From: Cyanobacteria bacterium RU_5_0
GTDB lineage: Bacteria; Cyanobacteriota; Cyanobacteriia; Elainellales; Elainellaceae
Length of the DNA stretch: 54,117 nucleotides
Assembly (NCBI GenBank): GCA_012033255.1
Contig: JAAUSF010000022.1
Coordinates: 1-54,117 of the forward strand
Reading direction: 5' to 3'
Shown: one piece after another, positions 35,671 through 45,701 of the stretch
Layout of the letters: each line of letters starts with the position of its first letter
Numbering within the stretch: the first letter of the stretch is position 1
The notes under the pieces: model-generated
What the model was told of the DNA's origin: nothing
Database searches by the model: none
Seen by the model: the letters and a program-made list of their open reading frames with translations, nothing else
Made by a program: the position numbers and the translations under genes

Positions 35671-36282
35671 CTATGGATCTAGACTACGCCATAGGTACCA
35701 CGATGCGATCGTCCGGTAAGGCTGCCACCGTTGCCCCAGCGTTTCGATCGTTTTTCGATCGGGTAATTCAGTCAAATCATACAGCTGCCGAATCCCCGAT
35801 CGAATCCCCAAATCATCCACAGGCAAAACATCCCAGCGATGCAAGCGAAAGATCAGTAGCATTTGCACCGTCCACCGTCCAATTCCTTTTACCTGGATCA
35901 ATGTTTTGATGATTGCTTCATCTTCCATTGCCTCTAGTTCAGCGAGCGTCGGCAATCCGTCTAGCACTTTCTGAGCCAAATCTTTGATGTAAAGGGCTTT
36001 GGCACGGGAGATGCCTGCTCCTCGCAAGCATTCATCTGAGGTGTTAAGGATATCCAGTGCAGTCAGGATGGGTTTATCGGCATAAAGCTGGAGAAAACGG
36101 CGATGAATTGTAGCAGCGGCTTTACCCGAAAGCTGTTGATAAAGAATAGATTCAGCAAGCGAATGGAGCAAGTCTCCCGTTTGTTGCTGTTGGTGAAGCG
36201 TACAAGAACCCACGCGATCGATCACGGCTCCCAAAACTGGATCAGCTTGTTTTAGTTTGGTCAGCGCGATCGAATAGTCCAT
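35671..36282 (-). CDS. DNA-3-methyladenine glycosylase (AlkA-type, HhH-GPD)
   Basis: This protein of about 203 residues belongs to the helix-hairpin-helix glycosylase superfamily: SILYQQLSGKAAATIHRRF, the HhH motif VKGIGRWTVQMLLIF and the catalytic Asp in DVLPVDDLGIRSGI. There are no iron-sulfur cysteines. It excises alkylated bases such as 3-methyladenine. The ATG at 36282 is preferred over a GTG at 36294. It precedes def by about 140 bases in the same orientation. Confidence 0.88.
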   Translation of the reverse strand: MDYSIALTKLKQADPVLGAVIDRVGSCTLHQQQQTGDLLHSLAESILYQQLSGKAAATIHRRFLQLYADKPILTALDILNTSDECLRGAGISRAKALYIKDLAQKVLDGLPTLAELEAMEDEAIIKTLIQVKGIGRWTVQMLLIFRLHRWDVLPVDDLGIRSGIRQLYDLTELPDRKTIETLGQRWQPYRTIASWYLWRSLDP

Positions 36283-36317
36283 TCTGGGCAACACGGGAAA
36301 CTATACAAAATTAAAAA

Positions 36318-36509
36318 TTAAGCCGTTTCTAGCCAGTCAAAGATTTTATCGAGTTGTTCGATTGTCACTAAGCCATATTGCCAGAGTACCATTGGCAGTA
36401 AGCTCGGAAGTTGATCTTCCTGACGCAAGGCAACAGAAATGGACTCTTTAGGAATCAACAATTCATCCTGAAGAAATCGAATGAGTCGAGTTTTGAGCGA
36501 GGGATTCAT
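36318..36509 (-). CDS. DUF2949 protein
   Basis: This 63-residue protein reads TRLIRFLQDELLIPKESISVAL then LPSLLPMVLWQYGLVTIEQLD and KIFDWLETA, the signature of the cyanobacterial DUF2949 family. No function is known; the fold is probably helical. It lies 35 bases before the glycosylase gene on the same strand. Confidence 0.88.
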   Translation of the reverse strand: MNPSLKTRLIRFLQDELLIPKESISVALRQEDQLPSLLPMVLWQYGLVTIEQLDKIFDWLETA

Positions 36510-36651
36510 GGGGTTGGATCTCCAAAAAGAGCATGGGCATCTGGTTGGTGATAAAATTTAGCTGTTTTTCTATTTAGACGGAGCCAACCCGCTTCAACCT
36601 CATCCGTTGGTTTCATCCGATCGGGCGATTTCAAAAAACCGGATGAGTCAC

Positions 36652-37671
36652 TCACCCTTCCATTGGCTCCGTCGATCGCACCACTTGCATTCCGGCTTTC
36701 GCAAATTGTTGGAATGCTGCATCGGCTTGATCAGTGAAATCGACAACGCCAGGGACAACAACAGGAGACGTGCAATCTTCTAGCAAGTAGACTTTTTGGG
36801 CGAGTGATGGATCGGTGGTTTGAATCTCGGCTAGCAAATCATCGATTGTCCAGGCGACACAGTGACTTTTGGCTTGTCCCGCAATCAGAATGGCATCGAA
36901 ACTGAGCAATTGTTGAATGAAAGCCATGTTTTTGTGAGCGATCGCCTGCTGTTCTTGATCTTCCAGCACTTCTGGCTTCAAAACTGAATAGTTTTCGGTT
37001 AGCGGGTTATTGCCTTTGAGTTCAAAAAGAGTCTGGCTAGATCGGGCGATGCTATGGAAGAAGCAGGCTTCCTCGACGGCAGAGACGATCGCATGACCAA
37101 TGCCGCCTAGCATAGAGTGATAGGGCCAGATGGTGAGTGGATATTTGCCGTCTTGGTTCAGTTTGCGAACATAGTGCAGTGCATAGGCTTGCAGGTGTTC
37201 AACGTCTTGATTGAGGCTAATGGCGATCGCCGGATTCGCTTTCCAAATACCTTGTTCCACATCATCCAGGGAAATCATCGTCATCGCAGATGGATGCTCT
37301 CCGGCATTATTCACCCAGAAGACAGAATGAAAAATCTGCGCGGCAGTATGCGTGTCCATCGTTAAAGCAATTTGCGTAATCCGATCTAAATTCCGATAGA
37401 TAAACTCACACAATCGCACATTATCTTCCACGGCTCCCATGCCCGATCGCCCACCCACAAATAGCTCGAATTCTGGAATGCAGAAAGTGTTTTGCACATC
37501 AATGGCTAACAAGCAAATCCGAGTTTTGTCATTAGCAGCAGGCTGGAGGTGGTGTTGTTTTGCCCAGATTTGGGCAGCCGTCGATCGAGCTTGGTAAGGA
37601 ACACGCCAAACCTCTCCGACTTTTTGCGACTCGAAGTGAGTCGGAATGGGTAACTGAATTGTCGTACTCAT
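36652..37671 (-). CDS. Isochorismatase-like cysteine hydrolase
   Basis: This protein of about 339 residues belongs to the isochorismatase/nicotinamidase superfamily. [17 protein letters not shown] holds the catalytic Asp, [16 protein letters not shown] follows, and [16 protein letters not shown] supplies the nucleophilic Cys. It is longer than simple nicotinamidases (about 200 residues) because of an insertion around residues 115-220. The start at the ATG at 37671 has GGAGG nine bases upstream; an alternative at 37710 lacks this. The substrate is uncertain. Confidence 0.8.
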   Translation of the reverse strand: MSTTIQLPIPTHFESQKVGEVWRVPYQARSTAAQIWAKQHHLQPAANDKTRICLLAIDVQNTFCIPEFELFVGGRSGMGAVEDNVRLCEFIYRNLDRITQIALTMDTHTAAQIFHSVFWVNNAGEHPSAMTMISLDDVEQGIWKANPAIAISLNQDVEHLQAYALHYVRKLNQDGKYPLTIWPYHSMLGGIGHAIVSAVEEACFFHSIARSSQTLFELKGNNPLTENYSVLKPEVLEDQEQQAIAHKNMAFIQQLLSFDAILIAGQAKSHCVAWTIDDLLAEIQTTDPSLAQKVYLLEDCTSPVVVPGVVDFTDQADAAFQQFAKAGMQVVRSTEPMEG

Positions 37672-37831
37672 AGTGCTGCCTCCAGGAATTAAAATCACCA
37701 GATTAACCATGCCCTACAGCTATAAGTATCCCAGACCTGTACTCACAGTTGACTGTGTGGTGTTTGGTTTAGATCTACAGCATGTTTTAAAAGTGCTACT
37801 TTGAGATTTAGCCTCACAAATTCATTTTGCC

Positions 37832-37856
37832 AAAAAAAGGGCGAACCGCCGCCCTT
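37832..37856 (-). terminator. Rho-independent terminator of the Calx-beta/RTX gene
   Basis: On the minus strand AAGGGCG-GCGGTT-CGCCCTT forms a perfect 7-base stem followed by TTTTT. It lies 25 bases past the stop codon at 37881. Confidence 0.85.
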
Positions 37857-37880
37857 ACACAAAGTATTGACTCAACTAGA

Positions 37881-40800
37881 TTACGCAATCACTACAATAT
37901 CTTGATGAGTCAACGCTAACCCTTTTGAAAGCTGTGCAATCTCGATTTGTTTCCTTGCACCAATCCCATCGATATCGAAAAGCAACGCTCCGGTGGATCG
38001 GTTATAGATGATTCGATCATGGGGATCTGATGCTCTTGATCCCACCGTAAATTGCTTTGCGGCTAACAAGGTTCCTACTTTTTGCTTGAGACGGAAATTA
38101 ATGTGGGAGAGACCGATCGTGTCATCTGCAACAGAGAAATCGAGAATGTGATCAGCCTTTTGTTTTCTAAACAGAAGTGCGAAGCGATCGCTGCCTGCAC
38201 CCCCCACGAGGCGGTTAGTCCCCAGTTGCCCCATTAAAATGTCGTTTCCATCTCCACCAACCAAGAGGTCATTGCCTTTTCTGCCGTAGAGTTGGTCGTT
38301 GCCTTGCTGCCCATAGAGTTGATCGTCACCGCGTCCTGCAAACAAGATATCGTCGCCATTTCCGCCAAACAATTGGTCTTTACCATCTCGACTGATGAGT
38401 AAATCATTCCCGTTTCCACCATCCAGTAAATCATCGCCTGCTTGGTCAACTAGTGTGTCATTCCCGTTGCCACCAATCAGCGTATCGTTACCAAGACCAC
38501 CGTCCATCGTATCATTGCCGTCTAGCCCATCCAGGCTGTCATTGTCGCCCAAACCAGAAATCTGATTATCAGCATCACTCCCCACTAACACATCTGCATT
38601 TTCAGTACCAACGATCGTGTTAACGGGTGGAAGCGTTAGATCAGAAGAATCGGAAGGGGTGTCCCCTGTAGATGGATTGGTAGGTATGGTGCCAGGGGTT
38701 AGGGTTGGTGTAGAAATCGGAGCGGGCATGGGACTGGACGTTGGTGCAGGTGACGGGGTGACTAGAGAGGGCGATTGGCTATCATCGTTGACCAATTTAG
38801 CAACACCTGTCTCTTTGGCGATCGTGGCATTTGTGGCATTGCTCAACAATATGCTGAAGGTTTCGTCGGGTTCGATGGTAATGTCGCCGTTCACAGCCAC
38901 CGTGATCGTTTTGCTGATTTCGTTAGGGTTGAATAGGAGGGAAGTGAGAAGGAGAGGTGCATAGTCTTTGTCAACCGTGGTAGCTGTACCATCTAGAGTG
39001 CGATAATTGACTCTCACCTGTTGAGGGCTAACAGAACTCAGAGACACTGTGAAAGTTGCGTTAGTGATGCCATTGTTGCCTTCGTTAAGGCTAAGGTCGT
39101 TGATGGAGAGCGTGGGAAGCCGATCATCATTTTTGATGGTGGCGATCGCTTGGTCATCCTCGATCGTGGCATTCACGGCTCCACTAAAGTTGATTGCAAA
39201 TGTTTCATCTGCTTCAACTTTAGTGTCTCCTGTAACGGGAATAACGATCGTTTGTTGAGTGCTTCCAGCGTCAAAGGTGAGGGTTCCAGACGTTGTTGTG
39301 TAGTCGTTGTCGCTTGTAGATGCACTAAGGCTTGCAGTCGTATAGTTTACCTTCACTGTCTGCGTACTCGCCGTACTCAAGAAAACAGTAAAAACTGCAT
39401 TGGTTGAATCATTGTTACCTTCAACAAGTTCAATGTCTTCAATGGAAATATCAGGTAAAGCATCATCATTTTTGATGGTGCCTTCTGCTTGAGCATCAGT
39501 AATACTAGCGTTATTGGAAACATTCACCAGTTTGACTAAGAAAGATTCATCTAGCTCTTCAGTTGTGTCGCCATTAACAATAACAGTGATGTCTTTAGTG
39601 GTGTCTCCTGGATTGAAGGTCAAGCGATCTGAAAGCGTAACATAATCATTGTTAGTCGTGGTAGCTGTTTTATCTTCTGTAGTGTAATCAACAGTGATAA
39701 TTTGATCACTCGAATTGGAGAGAGAGACAGTAAATGTGGCAGTTTTAGTACCGTCGTCACCCTCTGTTAGAGTGGCATCATTGATAGTAATTCTTGGAGG
39801 AAGGTCATCATTAGTAACGATCGCTTTGGCTTGCCCTTTGGTAGTAGCAATCGTTGCTCCAGTCGGATTTGACAGTTTTACATAGAAAACTTCTTCTGAT
39901 TCATGAATCCGATCGCCTTTGACCGCAATTGTGATCGATCGAGATGTTTGCCCTGGTGTAAAGGTCAATGTATTCGATTGACCAACATAGTCATTCTCTG
40001 TTTCTTTAGCCGTATCATCGATCGTTTCAAAGTTAACTGAAACGGTATTTGTAGTTGCGTGAGAGAGAGAAACATTGAAGGTGACATTTGTATTGCCATC
40101 ATTGCCTTCTGCGATCGTGACATCGCCAATTGAAATCTCAGGTTCGCTATCATCATCAGTAATAGTTGCTGTTCCTTTACTGGTTCCCAAACTAGCATTA
40201 ACTGGATTGCTGAGATTGACGAAAAAGGCTTCATCGGGTTCATCTATTGTGTCTCCGTTGACCTCAACAGCGATCGTTTTGGTCGTTTCACCAGGGTTGA
40301 AGGTGACTGATTTTGTTGCGATCGCTGTGTAATCGCCGTTCGCTGCTTTAGCCGTATTGTCAGCCGTAACATAGCTGATGGAGATCGGTTGATAACTAGG
40401 ATGAGAAAGAGAAATCGTGAAGTTGGCAGAAGTAGCACCACTATTACCTTCAGTGACCGTGACATTGTTTATGCTGATGGTGGGCTTTGAGTCGTTATCG
40501 TTAATTATCCCTTTGCCCTGAGCATCGGTAATGCTGGCATGAACAGGATTAGTTAGATTAACAAAGAAAGCTTCATTCGGTTCATACTTAGAATCATCAG
40601 CGATGGGAATGGTGATTTTCTGAGTTTGTTCGCCAGGATTGAAGGTGATGGTGTTGATCTTTGGAATATAGTCTTCATTTTGAGTCGCAGAATCGTCAGC
40701 CGTGGCATAATCCACAGTAACCGTTTGACCACTAATGGCAGAAAGTGACACTGTAAACTCAGCATCGATTGCACCGCTATTGGTTTCTGTGATCGTGACA

Positions 40801-41510
40801 TCATTAATACTTAAACTGGGAGGGATATCGTCATTCTTAATGGTGCCTTCGGCTTGACTGTCCGCGATCGTTGCATTTGATGCACCAGTGAGATTGACGA
40901 GAAACTTCTCGTTTGCCTCGCTGAGCATATCGCCCTTCACCGGAACGATGATGGTTTTACTCAATTCACCAGGAGCAAAAATCAGCTTGTCAGACATGCT
41001 GCTATAGTCCTCTGCGGCTTTAGCTGTGCCATCCACCGTGCTGTAGTTAACCTGCACATATTGTTCACTGGCTGCACTAAGCGTGACTGTAAATTCGGCG
41101 TTAGTACTGGCTGCATTCCCTTCGTCGAGACCCCGATCGCTGATGCTGAGGGCGGGAAGGGGGTCATCATTACGAATGATGCCAACACCGATGCCTTGAT
41201 CGGTGGAGATGGTTGCTCCTGTGGCTCCGGTTAGCGTGACAAAGAAAATCTCGTTTGCCTCGCTGAGTGTATCACCATTGACCTGAACTGCGATCGATTG
41301 TGTGAGAGGATCGCCAGGGTTGAATGTGAGAAAACCAGATTGGGCAGTAAAAACGAAGTCACTTGAACTGGTCGCACTATCATCGGTAATGGTGTAAGAA
41401 ACAGTGACAGGAGTAGTAGGATTAGTGTCTAGCGAAACAGTGAAGTTTAAATTGGTTATATCGCTATCGCCTTCAACAACGCTGACATTATTAATGCGAA
41501 TTTCAGCCAC
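37881..41510 (-). CDS. Secreted Calx-beta repeat protein with C-terminal RTX repeats
   Basis: This 1209-residue protein has eight consecutive Calx-beta domains of about 115 residues, each starting like ISINNVTVTEGNSG and ending VNLSNPVNASLGT...IxNDD. A Pro/Ser/Thr linker (residues about 930-970) follows, and then about ten RTX nonapeptides (GGNGNDTLxGG type) and a C-terminal domain ending LALTHQDIVVIA. It has no signal peptide, and the RTX tail marks a type I secretion substrate that folds on binding extracellular calcium. Likely a surface, adhesion or matrix protein. No secretion genes are in the window. Confidence 0.9.
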   Translation of the reverse strand: MAEIRINNVSVVEGDSDITNLNFTVSLDTNPTTPVTVSYTITDDSATSSSDFVFTAQSGFLTFNPGDPLTQSIAVQVNGDTLSEANEIFFVTLTGATGATISTDQGIGVGIIRNDDPLPALSISDRGLDEGNAASTNAEFTVTLSAASEQYVQVNYSTVDGTAKAAEDYSSMSDKLIFAPGELSKTIIVPVKGDMLSEANEKFLVNLTGASNATIADSQAEGTIKNDDIPPSLSINDVTITETNSGAIDAEFTVSLSAISGQTVTVDYATADDSATQNEDYIPKINTITFNPGEQTQKITIPIADDSKYEPNEAFFVNLTNPVHASITDAQGKGIINDNDSKPTISINNVTVTEGNSGATSANFTISLSHPSYQPISISYVTADNTAKAANGDYTAIATKSVTFNPGETTKTIAVEVNGDTIDEPDEAFFVNLSNPVNASLGTSKGTATITDDDSEPEISIGDVTIAEGNDGNTNVTFNVSLSHATTNTVSVNFETIDDTAKETENDYVGQSNTLTFTPGQTSRSITIAVKGDRIHESEEVFYVKLSNPTGATIATTKGQAKAIVTNDDLPPRITINDATLTEGDDGTKTATFTVSLSNSSDQIITVDYTTEDKTATTTNNDYVTLSDRLTFNPGDTTKDITVIVNGDTTEELDESFLVKLVNVSNNASITDAQAEGTIKNDDALPDISIEDIELVEGNNDSTNAVFTVFLSTASTQTVKVNYTTASLSASTSDNDYTTTSGTLTFDAGSTQQTIVIPVTGDTKVEADETFAINFSGAVNATIEDDQAIATIKNDDRLPTLSINDLSLNEGNNGITNATFTVSLSSVSPQQVRVNYRTLDGTATTVDKDYAPLLLTSLLFNPNEISKTITVAVNGDITIEPDETFSILLSNATNATIAKETGVAKLVNDDSQSPSLVTPSPAPTSSPMPAPISTPTLTPGTIPTNPSTGDTPSDSSDLTLPPVNTIVGTENADVLVGSDADNQISGLGDNDSLDGLDGNDTMDGGLGNDTLIGGNGNDTLVDQAGDDLLDGGNGNDLLISRDGKDQLFGGNGDDILFAGRGDDQLYGQQGNDQLYGRKGNDLLVGGDGNDILMGQLGTNRLVGGAGSDRFALLFRKQKADHILDFSVADDTIGLSHINFRLKQKVGTLLAAKQFTVGSRASDPHDRIIYNRSTGALLFDIDGIGARKQIEIAQLSKGLALTHQDIVVIA

Positions 41511-42092
41511 GATCGAATCTCCTTGGAATGATGCACAGAGGTGAATTAATAAACAGTGAAACTGGATAAAATGGAGTCAAATTGAGCGATCGTTTCGTTC
41601 AAAGAGCATCCGATCTTTTCTGGAACAGAGAACCAGGGAGGTAGACTCATTGAGGTGTGAGAATACAGTTGTGCAATAGATTGAGGCATTCTGGAGCGAG
41701 GCGAATCCAGTAGCCTACCTTTGCTGTTCTACAAGCCAGCGTTGAAGGGGATCTAACGCGATCGAAATTTTTGAATATTCAAGATATGAAAGGTTGAACT
41801 CTCAAAAACTTTGAGTTTCTGGCATTAAAAATGAGCGGTATAGATTTTTCAAAACTCTCTCAACTCTCTCCTAGTGTTTAAGCAAATTCATTAAGTTCAG
41901 AGTTCCCGTAAATTTTCACAAACTAACAGGTCAACACAAAAAAGTGCAACACTAAATTTGTCTTGCAAGACTAAACAATCGAGGCTTTTTTGCTTAAAAA
42001 GTTTACGTTCTCTTCATCTAATCGTTCACTTTCTATAAGCAAATTCACTAGTTGACTGACAAATCTCGTTCTCACTCCAGAGAATGAAGCGA

Positions 42093-42198
42093 TATAGCTA
42101 AGTGCTGAGTTCTGAGGACTGAGTGCTGAGTCAGGATGGATTGACCGTTTGCCTTTCAGCCTTGGGCATTGTCCTAACCACGCTGGCTACTGCTATAG
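42093..42198. repeat. MITE-like element, copy B2
   Basis: Close copy of 3075-3174 in the same orientation (TATAGCTAAGTGCTGAGTTC... to ...GTCCTAACCACGCTGG). Its right tip TATAG is shared with the left tip of copy A2. Confidence 0.7.
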
Positions 42199-42287
42199 CC
42201 ATAGTCATATTGGTTAGGACATTTTGTGGGGCGGCTCCGCCGCCCCACAAAAATGTCCATGTCCTAACCTAACTGACTACAGCTATA
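42194..42287. repeat. MITE-like palindromic element, copy A2
   Basis: Relative of 2752-2845, with the same GGTTAGGACA...TGTCCTAACC ends and TTTTGTGGGGCGGC core hairpin. It directly abuts copy B2. Confidence 0.7.
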
Positions 42288-42438
42288 TATCTATACTGTC
42301 GCCAACGAATTAGACCTGTCCACAGACTCCATTTCCCTGGAAATGCTGTTTGGCGGCTATCACTTTAACTAGGGCAATCCCGCCGGGATTGCCCCTACCC
42401 CACGCTATCCATCAACAGAAAATTTACAAGTGGCTGGT

Positions 42439-45069
42439 TTATGACTCAGGCGTGCAGTAGGTTCGTTCTGCCAGAGTGGAATCAAGGACAAACGGATTCT
42501 CATTGCCTTGAGGAGACTCAGCGATCGCATGGCTACGCGCAATCTCAGCCGTCTCTACGGGGTCTTGTTGATGCCACTGGCAGAGAGTTTCTTGCTGCTG
42601 CTCAAAAAAGCCAGGATCTTTGACCCGATCGCTGTGAATCGTGCGGAAATAAAACATGGTTCGTGCCACATCACCGGCTTTGTTTTCACGCGGCTCAAAC
42701 TCATTAGAAGCTAGTTCACTATAGTCATCAATCGATCGAGTTGGAATGCTAGAGCTTTCGTCCTGGTTACGAAACCACTTGATTGTAGTCCGATCGGCGA
42801 TTTCCTGAAATGGCGAATTGCTCCGCGCTGAATTGACGCGCACTCGTGCAGGAAAGAGATTATGCAAGTCGCTTTTAGCACCCCCTTGAGCACCCCGACT
42901 TTGGGGCCAAACGTGTTCGGCGTTAACACCTTTTGCTAAGGCATCAATTCTAGGATTTGCAGTTGGGTTGAGTGTGATTTGATAGCCCGTATAAATTCCA
43001 GTGACGACACCATCAACATTGTCGATCGTGCTATACAACAAATCTCTGGCTTCACCATAGCTGAGAGTGCTAGTTGGCGCATACGTGTCAGCTAATTGAT
43101 TGATCAACGATTGACCCGATTGACCGGAAAAGATAATTTCAGTATCTGAAGTTTCGGTATCTGAAGTTTCAGTATCTGGAGTTTCGGTATCTGGCTCGGT
43201 AACAGGAATTGAAGCAGTGGTTGGGTTAATGTCTAACCGCGCAATCAACGGATCATGATCGCTGGCTTTATCAACAAAATCAGCATTGATGTGAACGATG
43301 TCAAACGCTGGATCAGCCGTGGTTGCCAAATGCTGGCTAACCAAAATATGATCTAAGACTTGCGAGTTGCCTTGGAAATTGAACGTATAGCGATCGTTCA
43401 GTGGCACTTGGGCAACCAGGTCTACTAAAATGTCACCCTCTAGAACTTGTACAGGTTTAGAGAATTCAAAATCGTTGATATCACCCAATACAACGACATT
43501 GGCATCCGCATCAGCCGTCAAAATCTGATTCACAAATTTATTCACGATTTCTGCTTGCTGAATTCGCTGTGCCTCAGACTTCAATTGAGGCGGTTGAACC
43601 TTGCCAAAGAGTGCATCATCTTCTCGCTTAGAGTTGAAATGATTGGCAATCACAAATATTTTTTGCCCATTAAATAAAAACTCTGTCACGAGTGGTTTAC
43701 GGCTGCGTTGAAAAGCAGAATTCGTAGGGTCAATGCGCCCAGGATTCACCGAAAGATCGACTCGCCTATCATCGGAGATTAGCGTTACCGCTTCCGTGGA
43801 TTTTCCTTTGGGACGATCGACTAAACTAACGCGATCGGGGCGATAGAGAAAGCCAGGTCGGATATTACCGCCCGGTTCGCCGCCATCTTGATCATCCGCA
43901 GGGGCAATATCCACGGCTTCATATGCGGTTCCGCCAGCATTCTGAATCGCGGCAATTAATTGGCTGTAGGTGAGATCGGCTTCAACTACACTGTCATCTT
44001 TTGCGCCGTTATTATCCTGAATTTCGATGAGACCAAGGATGTCAGGAGACTTGAGGGCATTAACAATTCGATCGGCAATGACATCAATCCGATTGCCATC
44101 CCCCGGATCAAGGTTTTCAACGTTAAAAGAGGCGATCGTTAGCTGATTTGCAGTGCTAGTAAGAGGTGTAGTTTCGCGAGGGAGATTTCCAGCCGTGACG
44201 GTGGGCAATGGTTTTGTATTGAGTAACTTGAAGTTGCTAAAGCCATAGTCAATAATGCCGACAACGGGAGCCGTGAAGCGATCGCCTACATTCACTTTAG
44301 GCTCTCTGGATATCACCGTATCATCAATCATGATCCGTTCTGGATTGAAATCATCTGCCTGAATCACAATGCCGCCTCGCTCAGACAAAACAGAGGCATC
44401 TTTGCCGTCATCTGCCAGAACTATAATTTCTCCAAAATCATTCGTTGGGCTAACCACGATCGCATCATTAATTTGCACCAACATCCCTTCCAGGCTTTCG
44501 TAAAAATCAATGCCATCACTATCCGGATCGAAACGAGTTAGTTGATCATTATCAATCACTTTTTCAGGTAGAATGCGTCCACCTTGACCAATCACGATCG
44601 GTTCTGGTAAATCATTGCCGCTCGATAGCACTGTAATGTTTGCGACATCATCCGAAGCATCAATTTGTGTATCAGATAGCTCTTTGGTTGCAGCGCCATT
44701 TGGGACAAATTCTTTCACTACGCCACTCACCAAAACCTCATCTCCCAGGTCAACAGTAGGTTTCGTCTTCGTGAAAACAAAGATGGCTTCAGACGTTGCA
44801 TTATCATCATCTGATTCAGGATCTTGCATAAAAAATCCCTTGTTGAGGCTGACAGTCACGATGCCAGGAACATCAGTAACCGTTTCATCTACCAGCGGTG
44901 AACGGTGATCCGAACCTTGAATATCATGAATCTGAACAGCGACCAGCGCTGGAGTAAGTTGTGCTAACAAAAGTTGATGGGGTTGAGCATAAGCGATCGG
45001 ACAAAGTGCCCACAATCCGATGATTACAGTAACAATTAGCAGATGAATCGTTGTCCTAATGAGCTTCAT
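42439..45069 (-). CDS. Secreted fusion of EEP-type nuclease and endonuclease I
   Basis: This 876-residue protein has a signal peptide (IHLLIVTVIIGLWALCPIAYA then QPH). Residues about 45-300 form the OB/ExeM-like N-terminal region. The middle is an endonuclease/exonuclease/phosphatase domain: TIASFNVENLDPGDG, ILGLIEIQDNNG, FVIANHFNSKREDD, VVVLGDINDFEF and KASDHDPLIARLD. After a DTETSDTE repeat linker comes an endonuclease I domain with the His-Me finger AEHVWPQSRGAQGGAKSDLH and NLFPARVRVNSARSN. It probably degrades extracellular DNA for phosphate, or remodels biofilm DNA. Fusion of two unrelated nuclease folds is notable. Confidence 0.9.
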   Translation of the reverse strand: MKLIRTTIHLLIVTVIIGLWALCPIAYAQPHQLLLAQLTPALVAVQIHDIQGSDHRSPLVDETVTDVPGIVTVSLNKGFFMQDPESDDDNATSEAIFVFTKTKPTVDLGDEVLVSGVVKEFVPNGAATKELSDTQIDASDDVANITVLSSGNDLPEPIVIGQGGRILPEKVIDNDQLTRFDPDSDGIDFYESLEGMLVQINDAIVVSPTNDFGEIIVLADDGKDASVLSERGGIVIQADDFNPERIMIDDTVISREPKVNVGDRFTAPVVGIIDYGFSNFKLLNTKPLPTVTAGNLPRETTPLTSTANQLTIASFNVENLDPGDGNRIDVIADRIVNALKSPDILGLIEIQDNNGAKDDSVVEADLTYSQLIAAIQNAGGTAYEAVDIAPADDQDGGEPGGNIRPGFLYRPDRVSLVDRPKGKSTEAVTLISDDRRVDLSVNPGRIDPTNSAFQRSRKPLVTEFLFNGQKIFVIANHFNSKREDDALFGKVQPPQLKSEAQRIQQAEIVNKFVNQILTADADANVVVLGDINDFEFSKPVQVLEGDILVDLVAQVPLNDRYTFNFQGNSQVLDHILVSQHLATTADPAFDIVHINADFVDKASDHDPLIARLDINPTTASIPVTEPDTETPDTETSDTETSDTEIIFSGQSGQSLINQLADTYAPTSTLSYGEARDLLYSTIDNVDGVVTGIYTGYQITLNPTANPRIDALAKGVNAEHVWPQSRGAQGGAKSDLHNLFPARVRVNSARSNSPFQEIADRTTIKWFRNQDESSSIPTRSIDDYSELASNEFEPRENKAGDVARTMFYFRTIHSDRVKDPGFFEQQQETLCQWHQQDPVETAEIARSHAIAESPQGNENPFVLDSTLAERTYCTPES

Positions 45070-45701
45070 AGCGATTCCTCAAACATACAGCAGTTTTCGA
45101 GTTGAATGGGCTACGCGAAGGGGCACGGCACGCCGTACCCGTGCAACATTTGCCATGACATAGACAATAGATGTACAGGTTGCGATCGAGTGAATAAGCA
45201 AATCAAATGTATTTTCAGTTTGGACTTAACTCCCTGATTCGTCAGTTCCCCATAAGGGTACTTTTTGTTGATTAATGTCCTGTCGTTCAGGTATATTAAT
45301 GCGGTAGAAACAAATGGCTTATTCAGTTCTAACTCTAGAGTGTCTGATTAGGCGACTGAGTTCCCAAAATTTTTTACAATTGCGTTTAAAGGGAAGTCTT
45401 ATCCTTTGCTTAAGATGTTCTTTACCTATTCGTCGATCGCGATTGTTATGATGAACGCTGTTATTTAGCGTCGCGATCGATTACCACCTGATAAATTTTC
45501 TGTTGATGGATGGCGTGGTGTCGGGGCAATCCCGGTGTGATTGCCTTGGTGCGGGGGCAGACACGTGGGTCTGCCCCTACCGGTTTTGGTCTGCCGCTAC
45601 CGGTTTTGGTCTGCCCCTACCGGTTTTGGTCTGCCCCTATCAGTTTCAAAATCAACAAAAGATTGACAGGTGGATCGGTTATACTCTGGCGTTGCATGCA
45701 T
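45070..45701. other. Intergenic region upstream of the nuclease gene
   Basis: No gene is supported; open frames over 45503-45745 read through the tandem repeat. It includes a GGGGCACGGCACGCCGTACCC palindrome (arms GGGGCACGGC and GCCGTACCC) near 45120, the probable nuclease promoter region, and palindromes plus tandem repeats at 45528-45647. Confidence 0.55.
45528..45647. repeat. Palindromes followed by four 20-base tandem repeats
   Basis: GGGCAATCCCGGTGTGATTGCC is followed by perfect arms GGGGCAGAC and GTCTGCCCC around ACGTGG. Then GGTCTGCCCCTACCGGTTTT is repeated four times (45568-45647), the repeat being seeded by the right arm of the palindrome. Copies 2 and 4 differ at one to three bases. 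Confidence 0.9.

Larger units (their letters stand above)
41511..42438. other. Long intergenic region upstream of the Calx-beta gene
   Basis: No gene is visible in these 928 bases. The first ~570 bases are AT-rich and presumably hold the Calx-beta promoter. From 42093 the region contains MITE-like copies B2 and A2, and at 42372-42398 a GGGCAATCCCGCCGGGATTGCCC palindrome (split here as GGGCAATCCC and GGGATTGCCC arms) that may stop transcription from the nuclease gene. Confidence 0.6.

Noticed and set aside
38617..40332. Several plus-strand frames antisense to the Calx-beta gene
   Set aside because: They mirror the repeat periodicity of the real gene and show no independent features.
45568..45647. 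Possible CRISPR array
   Set aside because: The 20-base units are directly adjacent with no spacers, and no cas gene is nearby.
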